This document shows, in pieces, positions 20,102 to 29,134 of a stretch of DNA of 64,000 bases. This stretch comes from Clavibacter zhangzhiyongii. Lineage in GTDB: Bacteria > Actinomycetota > Actinomycetes > Actinomycetales > Microbacteriaceae. The translations under genes were made by a program, and so were the position numbers. The notes under the pieces were generated by a model. The model worked only from the letters and a program-made list of their open reading frames with translations, made no database searches and was not told the DNA's origin. The number at the start of each line of letters is the position of its first letter. Position 1 is the first letter of the stretch. The stretch is taken from positions 682,001 to 746,000 of the forward strand of contig NZ_CP061274.1 in NCBI RefSeq assembly GCF_014775655.1, in the 5' to 3' direction.

Positions 20102-21061
20102 ATGCCGGAGACGCCCGCGACGACCCCGCCCCCCTACGACGCGGAGTCGTGGCCGATCGCCACGTGCCTCCACTCGTTCGCCACCGTCGGCCGCGACGGC
20201 ACCGCGCTCCACGACGCGGACACCGCGGTCTGGGATCGCATGTTCGCCGACATCGCGCGCGAGGGCTTCACCCTCGCCGAGCTCGCTGACAGCCACGTGC
20301 GGCCCGCGGACCTCGAGCCGTCCCGCCGCGAGGAGCTCGTCTCCGTCGCCCGCGCGCACGGCGTCGGCATCCCGTCGGTGCACCTGCAGCGGCAGAGCGT
20401 GATCATGCCGGGGCACGAGGAGCGGAACCTCGCCTACGCGCACCGCACCATCGACGCCATCGCCGAGATGGGGATGGACGTCTTCTCCACCGGGCTGCAT
20501 CAGCCGTTCAGCGAGGCGCAGCGGAAGGCGCTGTGGTTCTGGACCGCCGAGGGCCCGAAGGACCCCGACGACCCCGAGGTGCGGGCCGCCGCCGTCACGC
20601 GCCTCCGCGAGCTCGGCCGGCACGCCGCCGACCTCGGCCTCCGCATGGCGCTCGAGATGTACGAGGACACCTACCTCGGCACGGCCGACAGCGCCGTGCG
20701 GCTCGTGGAGGAGATCGGCCTCGACAACGTCGGCCTCAACCCCGACGTCGCGAACCTCATCCGCCTGCACCGCCCGGTCGAGAGCTGGCGCGAGCTGTAC
20801 GCGAAGACGCTTCCGTACGCGAACTACTGGCACGTGAAGAACTACATGCGCGACGAGGCCGCCGACGGGAGCTGGGCCACCTCGGTGCCCACCACCATGC
20901 GCTCGGGCCTCATCGACTACCGGCAGGTGATCCGCGACGCGGTCGAGCTCGGCTTCGACGGGATCATCCTCGTCGAGCAGTACGGCGGGGACAGCCTCGG
21001 CGTCTGCGCGGAGAACCGGGACTACATCCGCACGCTGCTGCCGCAGACGCGCGACGCTTAG
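20102..21061 (+). CDS. Sugar-phosphate isomerase/epimerase-fold TIM barrel, possible OiaC-like decarboxylase
   Basis: 319 residues of the xylose-isomerase-like/AP-endonuclease-2 barrel. The likely metal ligands are visible in order: Glu in LEMYEDTY, Asp in NPDVANLI, His in YWHVKNY and Glu in ILVEQYGG. Members act as ketose epimerases, isomerases or beta-ketoacid decarboxylases. As I recall, OiaC of apionate catabolism, which yields L-erythrulose, has this fold. It begins the rightward operon behind the TCCTATAGGA site, 12 bases before the dehydrogenase gene. The pairing with a 3-hydroxyacid dehydrogenase and a tetrulose kinase makes decarboxylation to erythrulose an attractive inference. Confidence 0.75.
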   Translation: MPETPATTPPPYDAESWPIATCLHSFATVGRDGTALHDADTAVWDRMFADIAREGFTLAELADSHVRPADLEPSRREELVSVARAHGVGIPSVHLQRQSVIMPGHEERNLAYAHRTIDAIAEMGMDVFSTGLHQPFSEAQRKALWFWTAEGPKDPDDPEVRAAAVTRLRELGRHAADLGLRMALEMYEDTYLGTADSAVRLVEEIGLDNVGLNPDVANLIRLHRPVESWRELYAKTLPYANYWHVKNYMRDEAADGSWATSVPTTMRSGLIDYRQVIRDAVELGFDGIILVEQYGGDSLGVCAENRDYIRTLLPQTRDA

Positions 21062-21073
21062 GGAGAGGGCACC

Positions 21074-22027
21074 ATGACCGCACGCAACATCGCCATCGTC
21101 GGATCCGGCTACATGGGCGGCGGCATCGCGCAGGTGCTCGCGCTCGCGGGCGCGACGGTGCGCATCGCCGACATCTCGGAGGAGATCGCCGTCGCGAACC
21201 ACGCCCGCCTCATCGCCGAGGCGGAGCGCTTCGTCGCGGACGGGCTGTTCCCGGCCGACGCCGTGGAGCGGATCCGCGCGGCCGTGACGCCCGCCGCGTC
21301 CATCGAGGAGGCCGTCGCCGACGCCGACTTCATCGAGGAGGCCGTGCCGGAGAAGCTCGAGATCAAGCACGCGACGCTCGCGCGGATCTCGGCGGCGGCG
21401 CGGCCCGACGCCGTCATCGGATCCAACACCTCCACCATCCTCATCGGCTCGCTCGCCGAGGCCGTCACGAACCCGGAGCGGTTCCTCGGCGTGCACTTCT
21501 CGAACCCCGCGCCCTTCATCCCCGGCGTCGAGCTGATCCCGCACGCGGGCACCGAGGAGTCGGCCATCCAGGCCGCGGAGGCGCTCGTCGCGTCGACCGG
21601 CAAGGAGACCGCGCGCGTCACGGACTCCACGGGCTTCGTGCTCAACCGCCTGCAGTACGCGCTCTTCCACGAGGCGACGCAGATCGTCGAGGAGGGCATC
21701 GCGACCCCCGAGGACATCGACACGATCGTCCGCACCACGTTCGGCTTCCGCCTGCCGGTGTTCGGCCCGTTCGCGATCGCCGACATGGCCGGGCTCGACG
21801 TGTACGCGTTCTGCTACGCGTCGCTGCAGACCCGCTGGCCCGAGCGCTTCGCGACCCCGGCGTCGCTGCAGGCGCACGTGGACGCGGGGGAGTACGGCAC
21901 CAAGACGGGCGCCGGCTACCTCGACGTGCCCGCCGAGCGCACCGAGGCGCTGGTGGCGTACCGGAACAAGGCGTACGTCGCGATCAAGGAGCTGATGGAC
22001 GAGCTGGGGCCGGCGCCGATCGGGTAG
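21074..22027 (+). CDS. 3-hydroxyacyl-CoA dehydrogenase-family protein, probable hydroxyacid dehydrogenase
   Basis: 317 residues. The N-terminal Rossmann domain has GSGYMGGGIAQ (10-20). The catalytic His lies in GVHFSNPAP (about residues 139-147), and the C-terminal helical domain ends in GAGYLDVP. Besides beta-oxidation enzymes, the family includes L-gulonate 3-dehydrogenase and carnitine dehydrogenase, which oxidise free 3-hydroxyacids to 3-oxo acids. The lone gene sits in a sugar-type operon with no thiolase or hydratase, so a sugar-acid substrate is more likely than an acyl-CoA. The ribosome site is AGGGAGAGG. Confidence 0.82.
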   Translation: MTARNIAIVGSGYMGGGIAQVLALAGATVRIADISEEIAVANHARLIAEAERFVADGLFPADAVERIRAAVTPAASIEEAVADADFIEEAVPEKLEIKHATLARISAAARPDAVIGSNTSTILIGSLAEAVTNPERFLGVHFSNPAPFIPGVELIPHAGTEESAIQAAEALVASTGKETARVTDSTGFVLNRLQYALFHEATQIVEEGIATPEDIDTIVRTTFGFRLPVFGPFAIADMAGLDVYAFCYASLQTRWPERFATPASLQAHVDAGEYGTKTGAGYLDVPAERTEALVAYRNKAYVAIKELMDELGPAPIG

Positions 22028-22034
22028 GCGGACG

Positions 22035-22766
22035 TCAGCCCGCGGGCGCGTCGGGCGCGTCGTCCGCGTCCCGCCGCGACCGCTCCCGCACGCGCTCGAT
22101 GTGCTCCCGCATCGCGGCGGCCGCGGCGTCCGGGCCCTCCGCGACCGCGTCGATGATCGCGCGGTGCTCGTGCACGGCGTCGTCGGCGTCGTGGACGCCT
22201 GTGCGCATCGTCTGGCGCATGCGGTGGACGCGGGTGGAGATCGCCTCGGACATGTCGAGGAGGAACGGGTTGCCGGTCGCCTCGAAGATGCGGTGGTGGA
22301 AGTCCCAGTCGACGACGAAGTACTCGCGGATGAGGCCCACCGGCATGTCGGCGCCGTCGCCGGACGCGCGGATCCGCCGGGTCGTCTCCTCGTGCGCGGC
22401 GAGCGCGTCCTCGAGCGCGGGCACGAGGCGCGCGGGATCCGCCGCCGCCAGCGCCGTCGCCCCGCCCTCGAGCACGACGCGCGCGTCGAAGAGCGCCTCG
22501 AGCTGCTCACCCGCGATGGGTGGCGCCACCCGGTAGCCCTTGTGCGCCTCGCGGGCGACGAGCCCGGTGCGCTCGAGCTGCACGAGCGCCTCCCGCACGG
22601 GCGTGGGGGAGACGTGCAGGTCGCGCGCGATCTGGTCGATGGCGAGGCGGGAGCCGGGCTCCATCGCGGATCCCATGAGCATGTCGAGCACGAGGTCGTA
22701 GACGCGGTCGCGCAGCCCCTGCCGGGCGGGCAGCGAGGTCGCGTCGAGCGGGAGGCCGGAGGTCAC
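22035..22766 (-). CDS. GntR-family regulator, FCD/FadR subgroup
   Basis: 243 residues from a GTG start. The winged helix lies at about residues 15-82 (PGSRLAIDQIARDLHVSPTPVREAL). The all-helical FCD domain has Asp and three His (FDARVVLEGG, DFHHRIFEAT, HEHRAIIDAV) that can bind a metal and a carboxylate ligand. It is the last gene of the leftward kinase operon and ends seven bases from the stop of the convergent dehydrogenase. It probably represses both operons at the TCCTATAGGA sites, with a sugar acid or sugar phosphate as inducer (inference). Confidence 0.87.
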   Translation of the reverse strand: MTSGLPLDATSLPARQGLRDRVYDLVLDMLMGSAMEPGSRLAIDQIARDLHVSPTPVREALVQLERTGLVAREAHKGYRVAPPIAGEQLEALFDARVVLEGGATALAAADPARLVPALEDALAAHEETTRRIRASGDGADMPVGLIREYFVVDWDFHHRIFEATGNPFLLDMSEAISTRVHRMRQTMRTGVHDADDAVHEHRAIIDAVAEGPDAAAAAMREHIERVRERSRRDADDAPDAPAG

Positions 22767-22781
22767 CAGGACAGTCTGCCG

Positions 22782-23615
22782 TCAGCGGGCGGGGTCGGGC
22801 GCCGGGCGGGCCGCGGCGCGCGCGTGCACCTCGTCGAGGATCGCCGCGACGGCCCGCGGGTCGTGGGCGAACCGGCCGAGGAACAGGCCGTCGACGTCGT
22901 CGCCGATGCGCGTGAGGAGGCCGGGGCCGGCGCTGCCGCCGTAGATGACGGCGGATCCCGGGTGGGCGTCGAGCGCGCGCACGCGGGCGCGGAGGTCCCG
23001 GCAGACGGCGCGGATGTGCGCGTCCGAGGCGGGCGCGTCCGCGCCGATCGCCCACTGCGGCTCGTAGGCGACGACGATCCGGCCGCCGTGCCCGGACTCC
23101 CGCGCGAGCGCCAGCGCGTCCTCGAGCTGGCGGCCGCACTCCCGGGCCGCGTCGGCCGGATCCTGCTCCGCCTCCTCGCCGAGGCAGAGGATCGGCACGA
23201 GCCCGGCCCGCAGCGCGGCGTCGGCCTTCCGCCGCACGACCTCGTCCGTCTCGCCGTAGAGCCGCCGCCGCTCCGCGTGGCCGACCTCGACGAACGCGCC
23301 GCCGAGCTCCCGCACCTGCCCGCCGGACACCTCGCCCGTGAAGGCGCCGGAGTCCTCGGTCGCGAGGTCCTGGGCGCCGACCGCGGCGATCCCGTCGAGG
23401 ATCCCGACCGCGGCCGGCACCGACAGGTACGACGGCAGCACCACGAGCTCGGCCTCGCCGCCCGCGGTCGCCGGGTGCGTGCGGGCGATCCCCGCCACGG
23501 CCTCGCACCAGGCGACGGTCTCCGCGTGCCCCAGGTACATCTTCAGGCTCACGCCGACGATCGCCGGACGCGCGACCCGCCCCGCGTCCTGCCGCACGTC
23601 CGCCGGCGCGGGCAC
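22782..23615 (-). CDS. Triose-phosphate-isomerase homologue, probable tetrulose-phosphate isomerase (LerI/EryH type)
   Basis: 277 residues from a GTG four bases after the RpiB stop. All TPI catalytic residues are present: Lys in SLKMYLGH, His in EVGHAERRR and Glu in AYEPQWAIG. The usual NWKM is SLKM, so Asn is replaced by Ser, a change I recall in EryH-type paralogues rather than housekeeping TPI. Position between an RpiB homologue and a DhaK-type kinase matches operons in which this enzyme interconverts L-erythrulose 1-phosphate and D-erythrulose 4-phosphate. The glycolytic tpiA normally sits with gap and pgk, which are not here. Confidence 0.82.
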   Translation of the reverse strand: MPAPADVRQDAGRVARPAIVGVSLKMYLGHAETVAWCEAVAGIARTHPATAGGEAELVVLPSYLSVPAAVGILDGIAAVGAQDLATEDSGAFTGEVSGGQVRELGGAFVEVGHAERRRLYGETDEVVRRKADAALRAGLVPILCLGEEAEQDPADAARECGRQLEDALALARESGHGGRIVVAYEPQWAIGADAPASDAHIRAVCRDLRARVRALDAHPGSAVIYGGSAGPGLLTRIGDDVDGLFLGRFAHDPRAVAAILDEVHARAAARPAPDPAR

Positions 23616-23619
23616 GGCC

Positions 23620-24081
23620 CTACTTCGCCTCGTACGCGCGGATCTCGTCGACCTTGTCGGCCGACGCGCTCGACGTGTCGAACTCGTAGGTCAGCCACTC
23701 GCGCACGTTCCGCCGCGCGAGCTCCAGCCCGATGACGCGCTGGCCCATGCAGAGCACCTGCGCGTCGTTGGAGAGCACGCTGCGCTCGACCGAGTAGGAG
23801 TCGTGGGCCGTGACGGCGCGGATCCCCGCGACCTTGTTCGCCGCGATCGCGACGCCGAGCCCGGTGCCGCACACCAGCAGCGCCCGGTCGGCCTCGCCGC
23901 GGGCGACCATCTCGGCCGCCGTGGTGGCGACGGTCGGGTAGGCCGTGTGCCCGTCCGCGTCGACGCCCACGTCGACCACGGAGACCACGAGGTCGCTCGC
24001 CTCGAGGTCGGCCTTGAGCGCCTCCTTGTGCTGGTAGCCCGCGTCGTCCGAGCCGACGACGATGCGCCATGTCCTGGTCAT
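23620..24081 (-). CDS. RpiB/LacAB-family isomerase, probable D-erythrulose-4-phosphate isomerase (DerI/EryI type)
   Basis: 153 residues. The N-terminal signature is GSDDAGY instead of GSDHAGY. The catalytic Cys is in VCGTGLG, followed by [11 protein letters not shown]. The region [16 protein letters not shown] resembles, from memory, EryI/DerI rather than canonical RpiB (which has ATREHNNAN). It would convert D-erythrulose 4-phosphate to D-erythrose 4-phosphate, feeding the pentose phosphate pathway. The start has AGGAGGAGG upstream. A second, housekeeping ribose-5-phosphate isomerase would be expected elsewhere in the genome. Confidence 0.85.
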   Translation of the reverse strand: MTRTWRIVVGSDDAGYQHKEALKADLEASDLVVSVVDVGVDADGHTAYPTVATTAAEMVARGEADRALLVCGTGLGVAIAANKVAGIRAVTAHDSYSVERSVLSNDAQVLCMGQRVIGLELARRNVREWLTYEFDTSSASADKVDEIRAYEAK

Positions 24082-24127
24082 GCTGTCCTCCTCCTGGCCG
24101 TGCTGATGGTGCCGATGCCGGTGGACG

Positions 24128-25864
24128 TCACCGGTCGGCGAGGGTGCGGCCGACGGCCGCCGTGATGAGCGCGAGCGAGACGGCGCCGGGGTCGGGCGTG
24201 CCGACCGAGCGCTCGCCGTGCGAGCGGGCCCGGCCCATGCCGGGCTTCAGGGCCGCGGTCGCGTCCGCCGCCTCCTGCGCGGCCGCGCTCGCGTCGGCCC
24301 ACGCCTCGGCGAGCGGGGCGCCGGATCCGACCCGCTCGGCGAGCGCCTCGGCGAACGGCACGAGCGCGTCGACCATGGTCTTGTCGCCGACGGACGCCTT
24401 GCCGTGGCCCATCACGGCGTCGCGCGCGTCGCCGACGCCGCGGGCCACCGCATCGGCGGTGTCGGGATCCGCGTCCTCGTCGTCGAGCGCGTCGCCCAGC
24501 GCCTGCAGGATGAGCCCCCAGAGCGCGCCCGAGGTGCCGCCGCCCTTGTCCGACCAGGCGTCGCCCGCGAGCCGGAGCGCGGTGCGGGCGCCGGCGCCCT
24601 GCTCCACGGCCGCGGCGGCGCGCTCGGCGGCGGCCCGGGATCCGCGGAGCATGCCGATGCCGTGGTCGCCGTCGCCCGCGATCGCGTCGAGCCGGCCGAG
24701 CTCGTCGGCGTGCTCGGCGACGGTCGCGTGCACGGCGTCGAGGGCGTCGGAGATGCGCGCGGCGGCTTCCCGCGACGCCTCGCTCGCGTCCGGGATCGCG
24801 GCCTCGACCTCGTCGTCCTCGCGCGCGTCCACGGCCTGGAGCCCGGATCCGTCGACGGCGCCGCTGCGGAACGCCGGGGTGTCGGCGGGCGCGGTCCACA
24901 GCCGCTCCAGCTCCTCGTTGAGCCAGAACAGGGTGAGGGAGGCGCCGGCCATGTCGAAGCTCGTGCAGAACTCGCCGACCTGCGGGTCCACGATCGTGAT
25001 CCCGGCCTCCTCCAGGAGGTCCGCGACGCGCGTGAACACGACGAACAGCTCCTCGTTCTTCACGGAGCCGAGGCCGTTGAGCACGGGCACGACGCGGGCG
25101 CCGCGCACCTCCACGCCGTCGGGGACCTCGGCCTCCGCGAGCAGGTGCGTCACGAAGAGCTCCGCCAGGCCGTCGGCCGAGGGGATGTCGGTCTCGTCGA
25201 TGCCGGGCTCGCCGTGGATCCCGAGCCCGATCGCCATCCGCCCCTCGGGGACGGAGAACAGCGGCTCATCCGCGCCCGGCAGCGTGCACCCAGTGAAGGC
25301 GACGCCCATCGAGCGGGTGCGGGCGTTCGCGAGGGCCGCGACGCGCTCGGTGCCGTCGAGGTCGTAGCCGGCCGCCGCCGCGGCGCCCGCGGCCTTGAAC
25401 ACGGTGAGGTCGCCCGCGATCCCGCGGCGCTTGGCCTGCTCCTCGGGCCCGGCGCTGAAGATGTCGTCGGTGACGACGACCGTGCGGCAGTCGATCCCGT
25501 CGCGGCGCACGCGCTCCTGCGCGTCGTCGAAGTGCAGCACGTCGCCCGCGTAGTTGCCGTAGAGGAGGAGCGCGCCGCGGCCCTGCTCGCTCGTGCGGAT
25601 CACCGACTCGACCTGGTGCGCCGACGGCGAGGCGAAGAGGTTGCCCATCGCGGCGCCGTGGGCGAGGCCGGGGCCGACCAGGCCGCCGAACGCGGGGTAG
25701 TGGCCGGATCCGCCGCCGATGACCACCGCCACCTCCGGCTCGGCCGCGCGGGTGGAGCGGGAGACCCCGCCGTGCACCCGCCGGACCCACCGGGCGTTGG
25801 CGCGGACGAAGCCCGCCGTCATGTCGTCCGCGAAGTCAGCGGGGTCGTTCCAGAGCCGGGTCAT
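24128..25864 (-). CDS. Fused DhaK-DhaL dihydroxyacetone-kinase-family kinase, probable L-erythrulose kinase (LerK type)
   Basis: 578 residues. The DhaK substrate domain (about 1-340) keeps the catalytic set His55 (GGGSGHYP), Asp108 (NYAGDV) and the hemiaminal His217 (GLGIHGEPG). A linker leads to a DhaL ATP-binding domain (about 375-578) with [10 protein letters not shown] for ADP and magnesium. The GHYPAF variant and start [11 protein letters not shown] match the single-chain kinases of actinobacteria that phosphorylate tetruloses and use ATP rather than a PTS. It is first in the operon kinase-rpiB-tpi-gntR, with GAGGAGG before the ATG. The TCCTATAGGA site lies about 35 bases upstream. Confidence 0.87.
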   Translation of the reverse strand: MTRLWNDPADFADDMTAGFVRANARWVRRVHGGVSRSTRAAEPEVAVVIGGGSGHYPAFGGLVGPGLAHGAAMGNLFASPSAHQVESVIRTSEQGRGALLLYGNYAGDVLHFDDAQERVRRDGIDCRTVVVTDDIFSAGPEEQAKRRGIAGDLTVFKAAGAAAAAGYDLDGTERVAALANARTRSMGVAFTGCTLPGADEPLFSVPEGRMAIGLGIHGEPGIDETDIPSADGLAELFVTHLLAEAEVPDGVEVRGARVVPVLNGLGSVKNEELFVVFTRVADLLEEAGITIVDPQVGEFCTSFDMAGASLTLFWLNEELERLWTAPADTPAFRSGAVDGSGLQAVDAREDDEVEAAIPDASEASREAAARISDALDAVHATVAEHADELGRLDAIAGDGDHGIGMLRGSRAAAERAAAAVEQGAGARTALRLAGDAWSDKGGGTSGALWGLILQALGDALDDEDADPDTADAVARGVGDARDAVMGHGKASVGDKTMVDALVPFAEALAERVGSGAPLAEAWADASAAAQEAADATAALKPGMGRARSHGERSVGTPDPGAVSLALITAAVGRTLADR

Positions 25865-25897
25865 CCGTCGTGTCCTCCTCGTCGAGCACGTGAGGAG

Positions 25898-25909
25898 ATC
25901 CTATAGGAT
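25898..25909. promoter_or_regulatory. GntR operator candidate, perfect palindrome ATCCTATAGGAT
   Basis: A 12-bp perfect palindrome lies between the ABC ATPase stop (25972) and the kinase start (25864). It repeats the core found at 20046-20057. On the minus strand it contains TATCCT/TAGGAT, which may be the -10 box. Upstream, 25939-25965 is a short run of CGACGC units with no evident function. Confidence 0.65.
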
Positions 25910-25971
25910 ATTGGATCCGTCGCGGGAGGGTGCTGCGCGCCGACGCCGACGCCGACGCCGGCGACGGCGGA

Positions 25972-26784
25972 TCAGCGGGCGGCCCGGCCGCCTCCGTCCG
26001 CGTCCGGGTCCCGCGCCAACTCGTGCGCGAGCGCGTCGAGCTCGGCGCCGCCGGCCATCAGGCGGGTGAGCTCGTCGAGCGTGATCCCGTCCTTCTCGAA
26101 CGTGCCGAGGGCGGATCCGCGGCTGAGCACGAGGAACCGGTCGCCCACCGGGTACGCGTGGTGCGGGTTGTGCGTGATGAACACCACCCCGAGCCCCCGG
26201 TCGCGCGCGCGGGCGATGTACCGCAGCACGACGCCGGACTGCTTGACGCCGAGCGCGGCGGTCGGCTCGTCGAGGATCAGGACGCGGGCGCCGAGGTGCA
26301 CGGCCCGCGCGATGGCAACGGACTGGCGCTCGCCGCCGGAGAGCGTGCCGATGGGCTGGTCGACGTCGCGCAGGTCGATGCCCATCCGCCCGAGCTGCTC
26401 GCGCGTGATCGCCCTCATGGCCCGCACGTCGAGCCGGCGGAGCGGCCCCCGGCCCGTGGTCAGCTCGGAGCCGAGGAAGAAGTTCCGCCACACGGGCATG
26501 AGTGGGACGACCGCGAGGTCCTGGTGCACGGTGGCGATGCCCGCCTGCAGGGCGTCCCGCGGCGAGGCGAACGTCACGGGCTCGCCGTCGAGGAGCATCG
26601 TGCCGGAGGTCGGCGCGTGCACGCCCGCGAGCACCTTGATGAAGGTCGACTTGCCCGCGCCGTTGTCGCCGAGCACGCACGTGACCTCGCCGGCCGCGAC
26701 CGCGGTCGAGATGCCGGAGAGCGCCTCCACGGCGCCGTACGACCTGCCGATTCCGCGGACCTCGAGGACGGGCGCGCCGGTCAT
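25972..26784 (-). CDS. Ribose/fructose-type ABC transporter ATPase (FrcA-like, single domain)
   Basis: 270 residues with Walker [10 protein letters not shown] (about 39-47), the signature LSGGERQ, Walker [13 protein letters not shown] and switch His in FITHNPHH. A single nucleotide-binding domain, rather than the RbsA tandem, is typical of FrcA-type importers. The ATG overlaps the permease stop by 4 bp. The three-gene order (binding protein, permease, ATPase) upstream of the tetrulose kinase suggests import of the pathway substrate. A separate promoter is likely because the operator follows this gene. Confidence 0.9.
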   Translation of the reverse strand: MTGAPVLEVRGIGRSYGAVEALSGISTAVAAGEVTCVLGDNGAGKSTFIKVLAGVHAPTSGTMLLDGEPVTFASPRDALQAGIATVHQDLAVVPLMPVWRNFFLGSELTTGRGPLRRLDVRAMRAITREQLGRMGIDLRDVDQPIGTLSGGERQSVAIARAVHLGARVLILDEPTAALGVKQSGVVLRYIARARDRGLGVVFITHNPHHAYPVGDRFLVLSRGSALGTFEKDGITLDELTRLMAGGAELDALAHELARDPDADGGGRAAR

Positions 26785-27821
26785 CGCGCGCCTCCCGCCC
26801 GGGTGCGCACCCAGTGGTTGAGGAGCACGGCCGCGAGCAGCATCACGCCGAGGATCGTGCGCAGCCAGTTCGTGTCCCACTGCGCGAAGGTGATGCCCTG
26901 GAAGACCATCCCGTAGACGAGCGCGCCGAGGGCCGCGCCGACGGCCGAGCCGAAGCCGCCCGTGAGCAGGCACCCGCCGACAACCGCGCAGATGATGTAG
27001 ATGAACTCCTGGCCGACGCCCGTGTTCGCCTGCACCGTCGAGGTGCGGAACAGCGAGATCATGCCGACGAGCCAGGCCGCGCCCGCGGTGCCCATGAAGA
27101 GGCCGACCTTGGTCCGGAGGACCGGCACGCCCACCTGGCGGGCGGACTCCTTCGCGCCGCCGACCGCGAAGATCCAGTTGCCGGCGCGGGTGCGCAGCAG
27201 GATCCACGTCGCCGCGGCCGTGACGATCGCCCACCACAGCACCGAGACGTAGAACGTGCCGCCGCCCAGCTGCAGCGACGAGCCGAAGACCGGCTGGATC
27301 TGGTCGTAGGACGGCACCTTCGTCATGCCCTGGATCGCGACCTGGCCCGTGATGGCCTTCGTGACGGCGAGGTCGACGCCCGCCAGCGCGAAGAACGTGC
27401 CGAGCGTCACGATGAAGCTGGGCAGCCCGGTGCGCATGACGAGGAACCCGTTGAGCGCGCCGATCGCGAGGGCCGCCGCGAGCGACACGAGCACGGCCAC
27501 CCAGATGCTGAGGCCGTAGTGCGAGGTGAGGATGCCGACCACGAGCGCCGAGAAGCCCGTCATGACGCCGGCGGAGAGGTCGAACTCGCCGCCGATCATG
27601 AGCATCGCGACGGCGACCGCCATGATCCCGAAGGTCGAGGCCGACTCGAGCCACACGCCGGCGCCCGCGAGGGTGAGGAACTGCGGCGTGTAGACGGAGA
27701 AGAAGACGAGCACCGCGAGGGCGGCCGCGAGGGCCCCGACCTCCGGGCGGGCGAGGAGGCCGCGGAGGCGTCGGGGCGCGGGGCGCGGCCTCGCGGGCGT
27801 CGTCGTGGCGGGGGTCGTCAT
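26781..27821 (-). CDS. Ribose-type ABC transporter permease (RbsC/FrcC family)
   Basis: 346 residues with about ten hydrophobic helices after a Pro/Arg-rich cytoplasmic N-terminus. [14 protein letters not shown] (about 82-95) and the loop [15 protein letters not shown], the cytoplasmic contact for the ATPase, are hallmarks of BPD_transp_2 permeases. AGGAG lies 11 bases before the ATG. The gene forms one transcription unit with the flanking binding-protein and ATPase genes. Confidence 0.9.
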   Translation of the reverse strand: MTTPATTTPARPRPAPRRLRGLLARPEVGALAAALAVLVFFSVYTPQFLTLAGAGVWLESASTFGIMAVAVAMLMIGGEFDLSAGVMTGFSALVVGILTSHYGLSIWVAVLVSLAAALAIGALNGFLVMRTGLPSFIVTLGTFFALAGVDLAVTKAITGQVAIQGMTKVPSYDQIQPVFGSSLQLGGGTFYVSVLWWAIVTAAATWILLRTRAGNWIFAVGGAKESARQVGVPVLRTKVGLFMGTAGAAWLVGMISLFRTSTVQANTGVGQEFIYIICAVVGGCLLTGGFGSAVGAALGALVYGMVFQGITFAQWDTNWLRTILGVMLLAAVLLNHWVRTRAGGAR

Positions 27822-27885
27822 CGGCGGTGCTCCTGGTCTGGGCGGATGCGGACGGGCGGGGACGGGCGGGTCGGGCGGGCGCGGG

Positions 27886-28857
27886 TCAGCGCGTGCCGTC
27901 GGCCGCGTGCTCGGCGACCTCGGCCGCGTTCTCGCGGGTCACGAACGCCGGGCCGGAGTACACGGGCTGGCCGCCGCCGATCACGGTGCCGTTCGTCGCG
28001 TTCAGCTGCAGCGCGGTGATCCCGAGGAACCCCTGCACGTACGGCTGCTGGTCGACGGCGAACAGGATCGAGCCCGCCTGGACGTCCGCCACGACGTCCT
28101 CGCTGAGGTCGAAGGTCGCCACCTGGGCCCGGCTGCCGGACTCGGCGACGGCGCCGACCGCGTCGATCGCGTACTGGCCGCCGAGCGTCAGCACGCCGTC
28201 GAGCGAGGGATCCGCCTGCAGCTTCGACTTGACGGTGGCCTTCACCTCGGCGTCGTTCGTGCCGTCGACCTGGAGGTTCGTCATGCGGCCCCCGAAGGCG
28301 CCGGCGGCCGCGCGGCAGCGCTCCTCGTGGCCGACGTTGCCGGCCTCGTGGATCACGCACAGCACGTTCCCGAGGCCGGCCTGGCCGAGGCGCTCGCCGA
28401 CGGCCTCGCCCGCGACGGTCTCGCTCTGGCCGATGTGCGCGAGGGCGCCGAACTCGGCGGAGCGCTCCATCCCCGAGTTGATGGTGACGACGGGGATGCC
28501 CGCGGCGACGGCCTTCTCGACGCTGTCGCGCAGGCCGTCGGGGTTCGCCATCGACACGACGATGCCGTCGGTGCCCTGGGCGACGGCGCTGTCGATCAGC
28601 TGCGACTGGCGCGCGGGATCCGGGTCGCCCGTGTAGGAGACGCTCGCGCCGTAGTCCGCGCCCGCCGCCTCCGCGCCCGACTTCACGCGGTCCCAGAACG
28701 TGTCGCCCGGGCCCGAGTGGGTGACCACCGCGAAGGAGAGGTCGCCGTCGCCGGACGCCGCCGAGGGGGCGGGATCCTGGCCCGTGCCCGCGCAGGAGGT
28801 GAGGAGGAGGCCGGCCGCGATCACGAGGCCGAGCGGGGCGAGGGAACTGGTCTTCAT
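27886..28857 (-). CDS. Sugar ABC transporter substrate-binding lipoprotein (Peripla_BP_4)
   Basis: 323 residues. The signal peptide ends in lipobox LLTSC (Cys about 22), so the protein is anchored outside the membrane. The mature part has the two-lobe type-I fold, with FAVVTHSGPGDTFWDRVKSG, GTDGIVVSMANPDGL and LTLGGQYAIDAVGAV as typical ribose-binding-family landmarks. AAGGAG precedes the ATG. The ligand is not predictable from sequence; context suggests a C4-C5 polyol or sugar acid. No copy of the TCCTATAGGA operator is seen upstream. Confidence 0.9.
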   Translation of the reverse strand: MKTSSLAPLGLVIAAGLLLTSCAGTGQDPAPSAASGDGDLSFAVVTHSGPGDTFWDRVKSGAEAAGADYGASVSYTGDPDPARQSQLIDSAVAQGTDGIVVSMANPDGLRDSVEKAVAAGIPVVTINSGMERSAEFGALAHIGQSETVAGEAVGERLGQAGLGNVLCVIHEAGNVGHEERCRAAAGAFGGRMTNLQVDGTNDAEVKATVKSKLQADPSLDGVLTLGGQYAIDAVGAVAESGSRAQVATFDLSEDVVADVQAGSILFAVDQQPYVQGFLGITALQLNATNGTVIGGGQPVYSGPAFVTRENAAEVAEHAADGTR

Positions 28858-29134
28858 CGAGCGCTCCTTGTCGGGCGGGCACCCGCACGGCCGCGCGCAT
28901 GCCGCGCATCGCCGTCGGGGGAGCCGGTCGACCGACCCGAAGGACAAGTCTGCGCCCTCCGCGGGCCGTCGCGCGCCGCGGGCGTGCCCGGAGGGCCTCG
29001 CGCCGGCACCGGGACGGCCGATGACGACCCGATGACGATCCGGTGACGAGCCCCCGTCCGGGGCGCGGCCCGGCCTACGCTCGACCGGAGATCCCCCGCG
29101 TGGGGGAACCCGCGACGCCGAGGGGGACGACGCC

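Noticed and set aside
24128-25864. Phe156 replaces a His seen in the VHK stretch of other DhaK proteins
   Set aside because: I first took this for the hemiaminal His. Counting residues shows that His is His217 in GLGIHGEPG, which is present, so the kinase active site is intact.
25939-25965. CGACGC repeats as a binding site or origin element
   Set aside because: Short simple-sequence run in a GC-rich gap. Nothing similar occurs elsewhere upstream of related genes.
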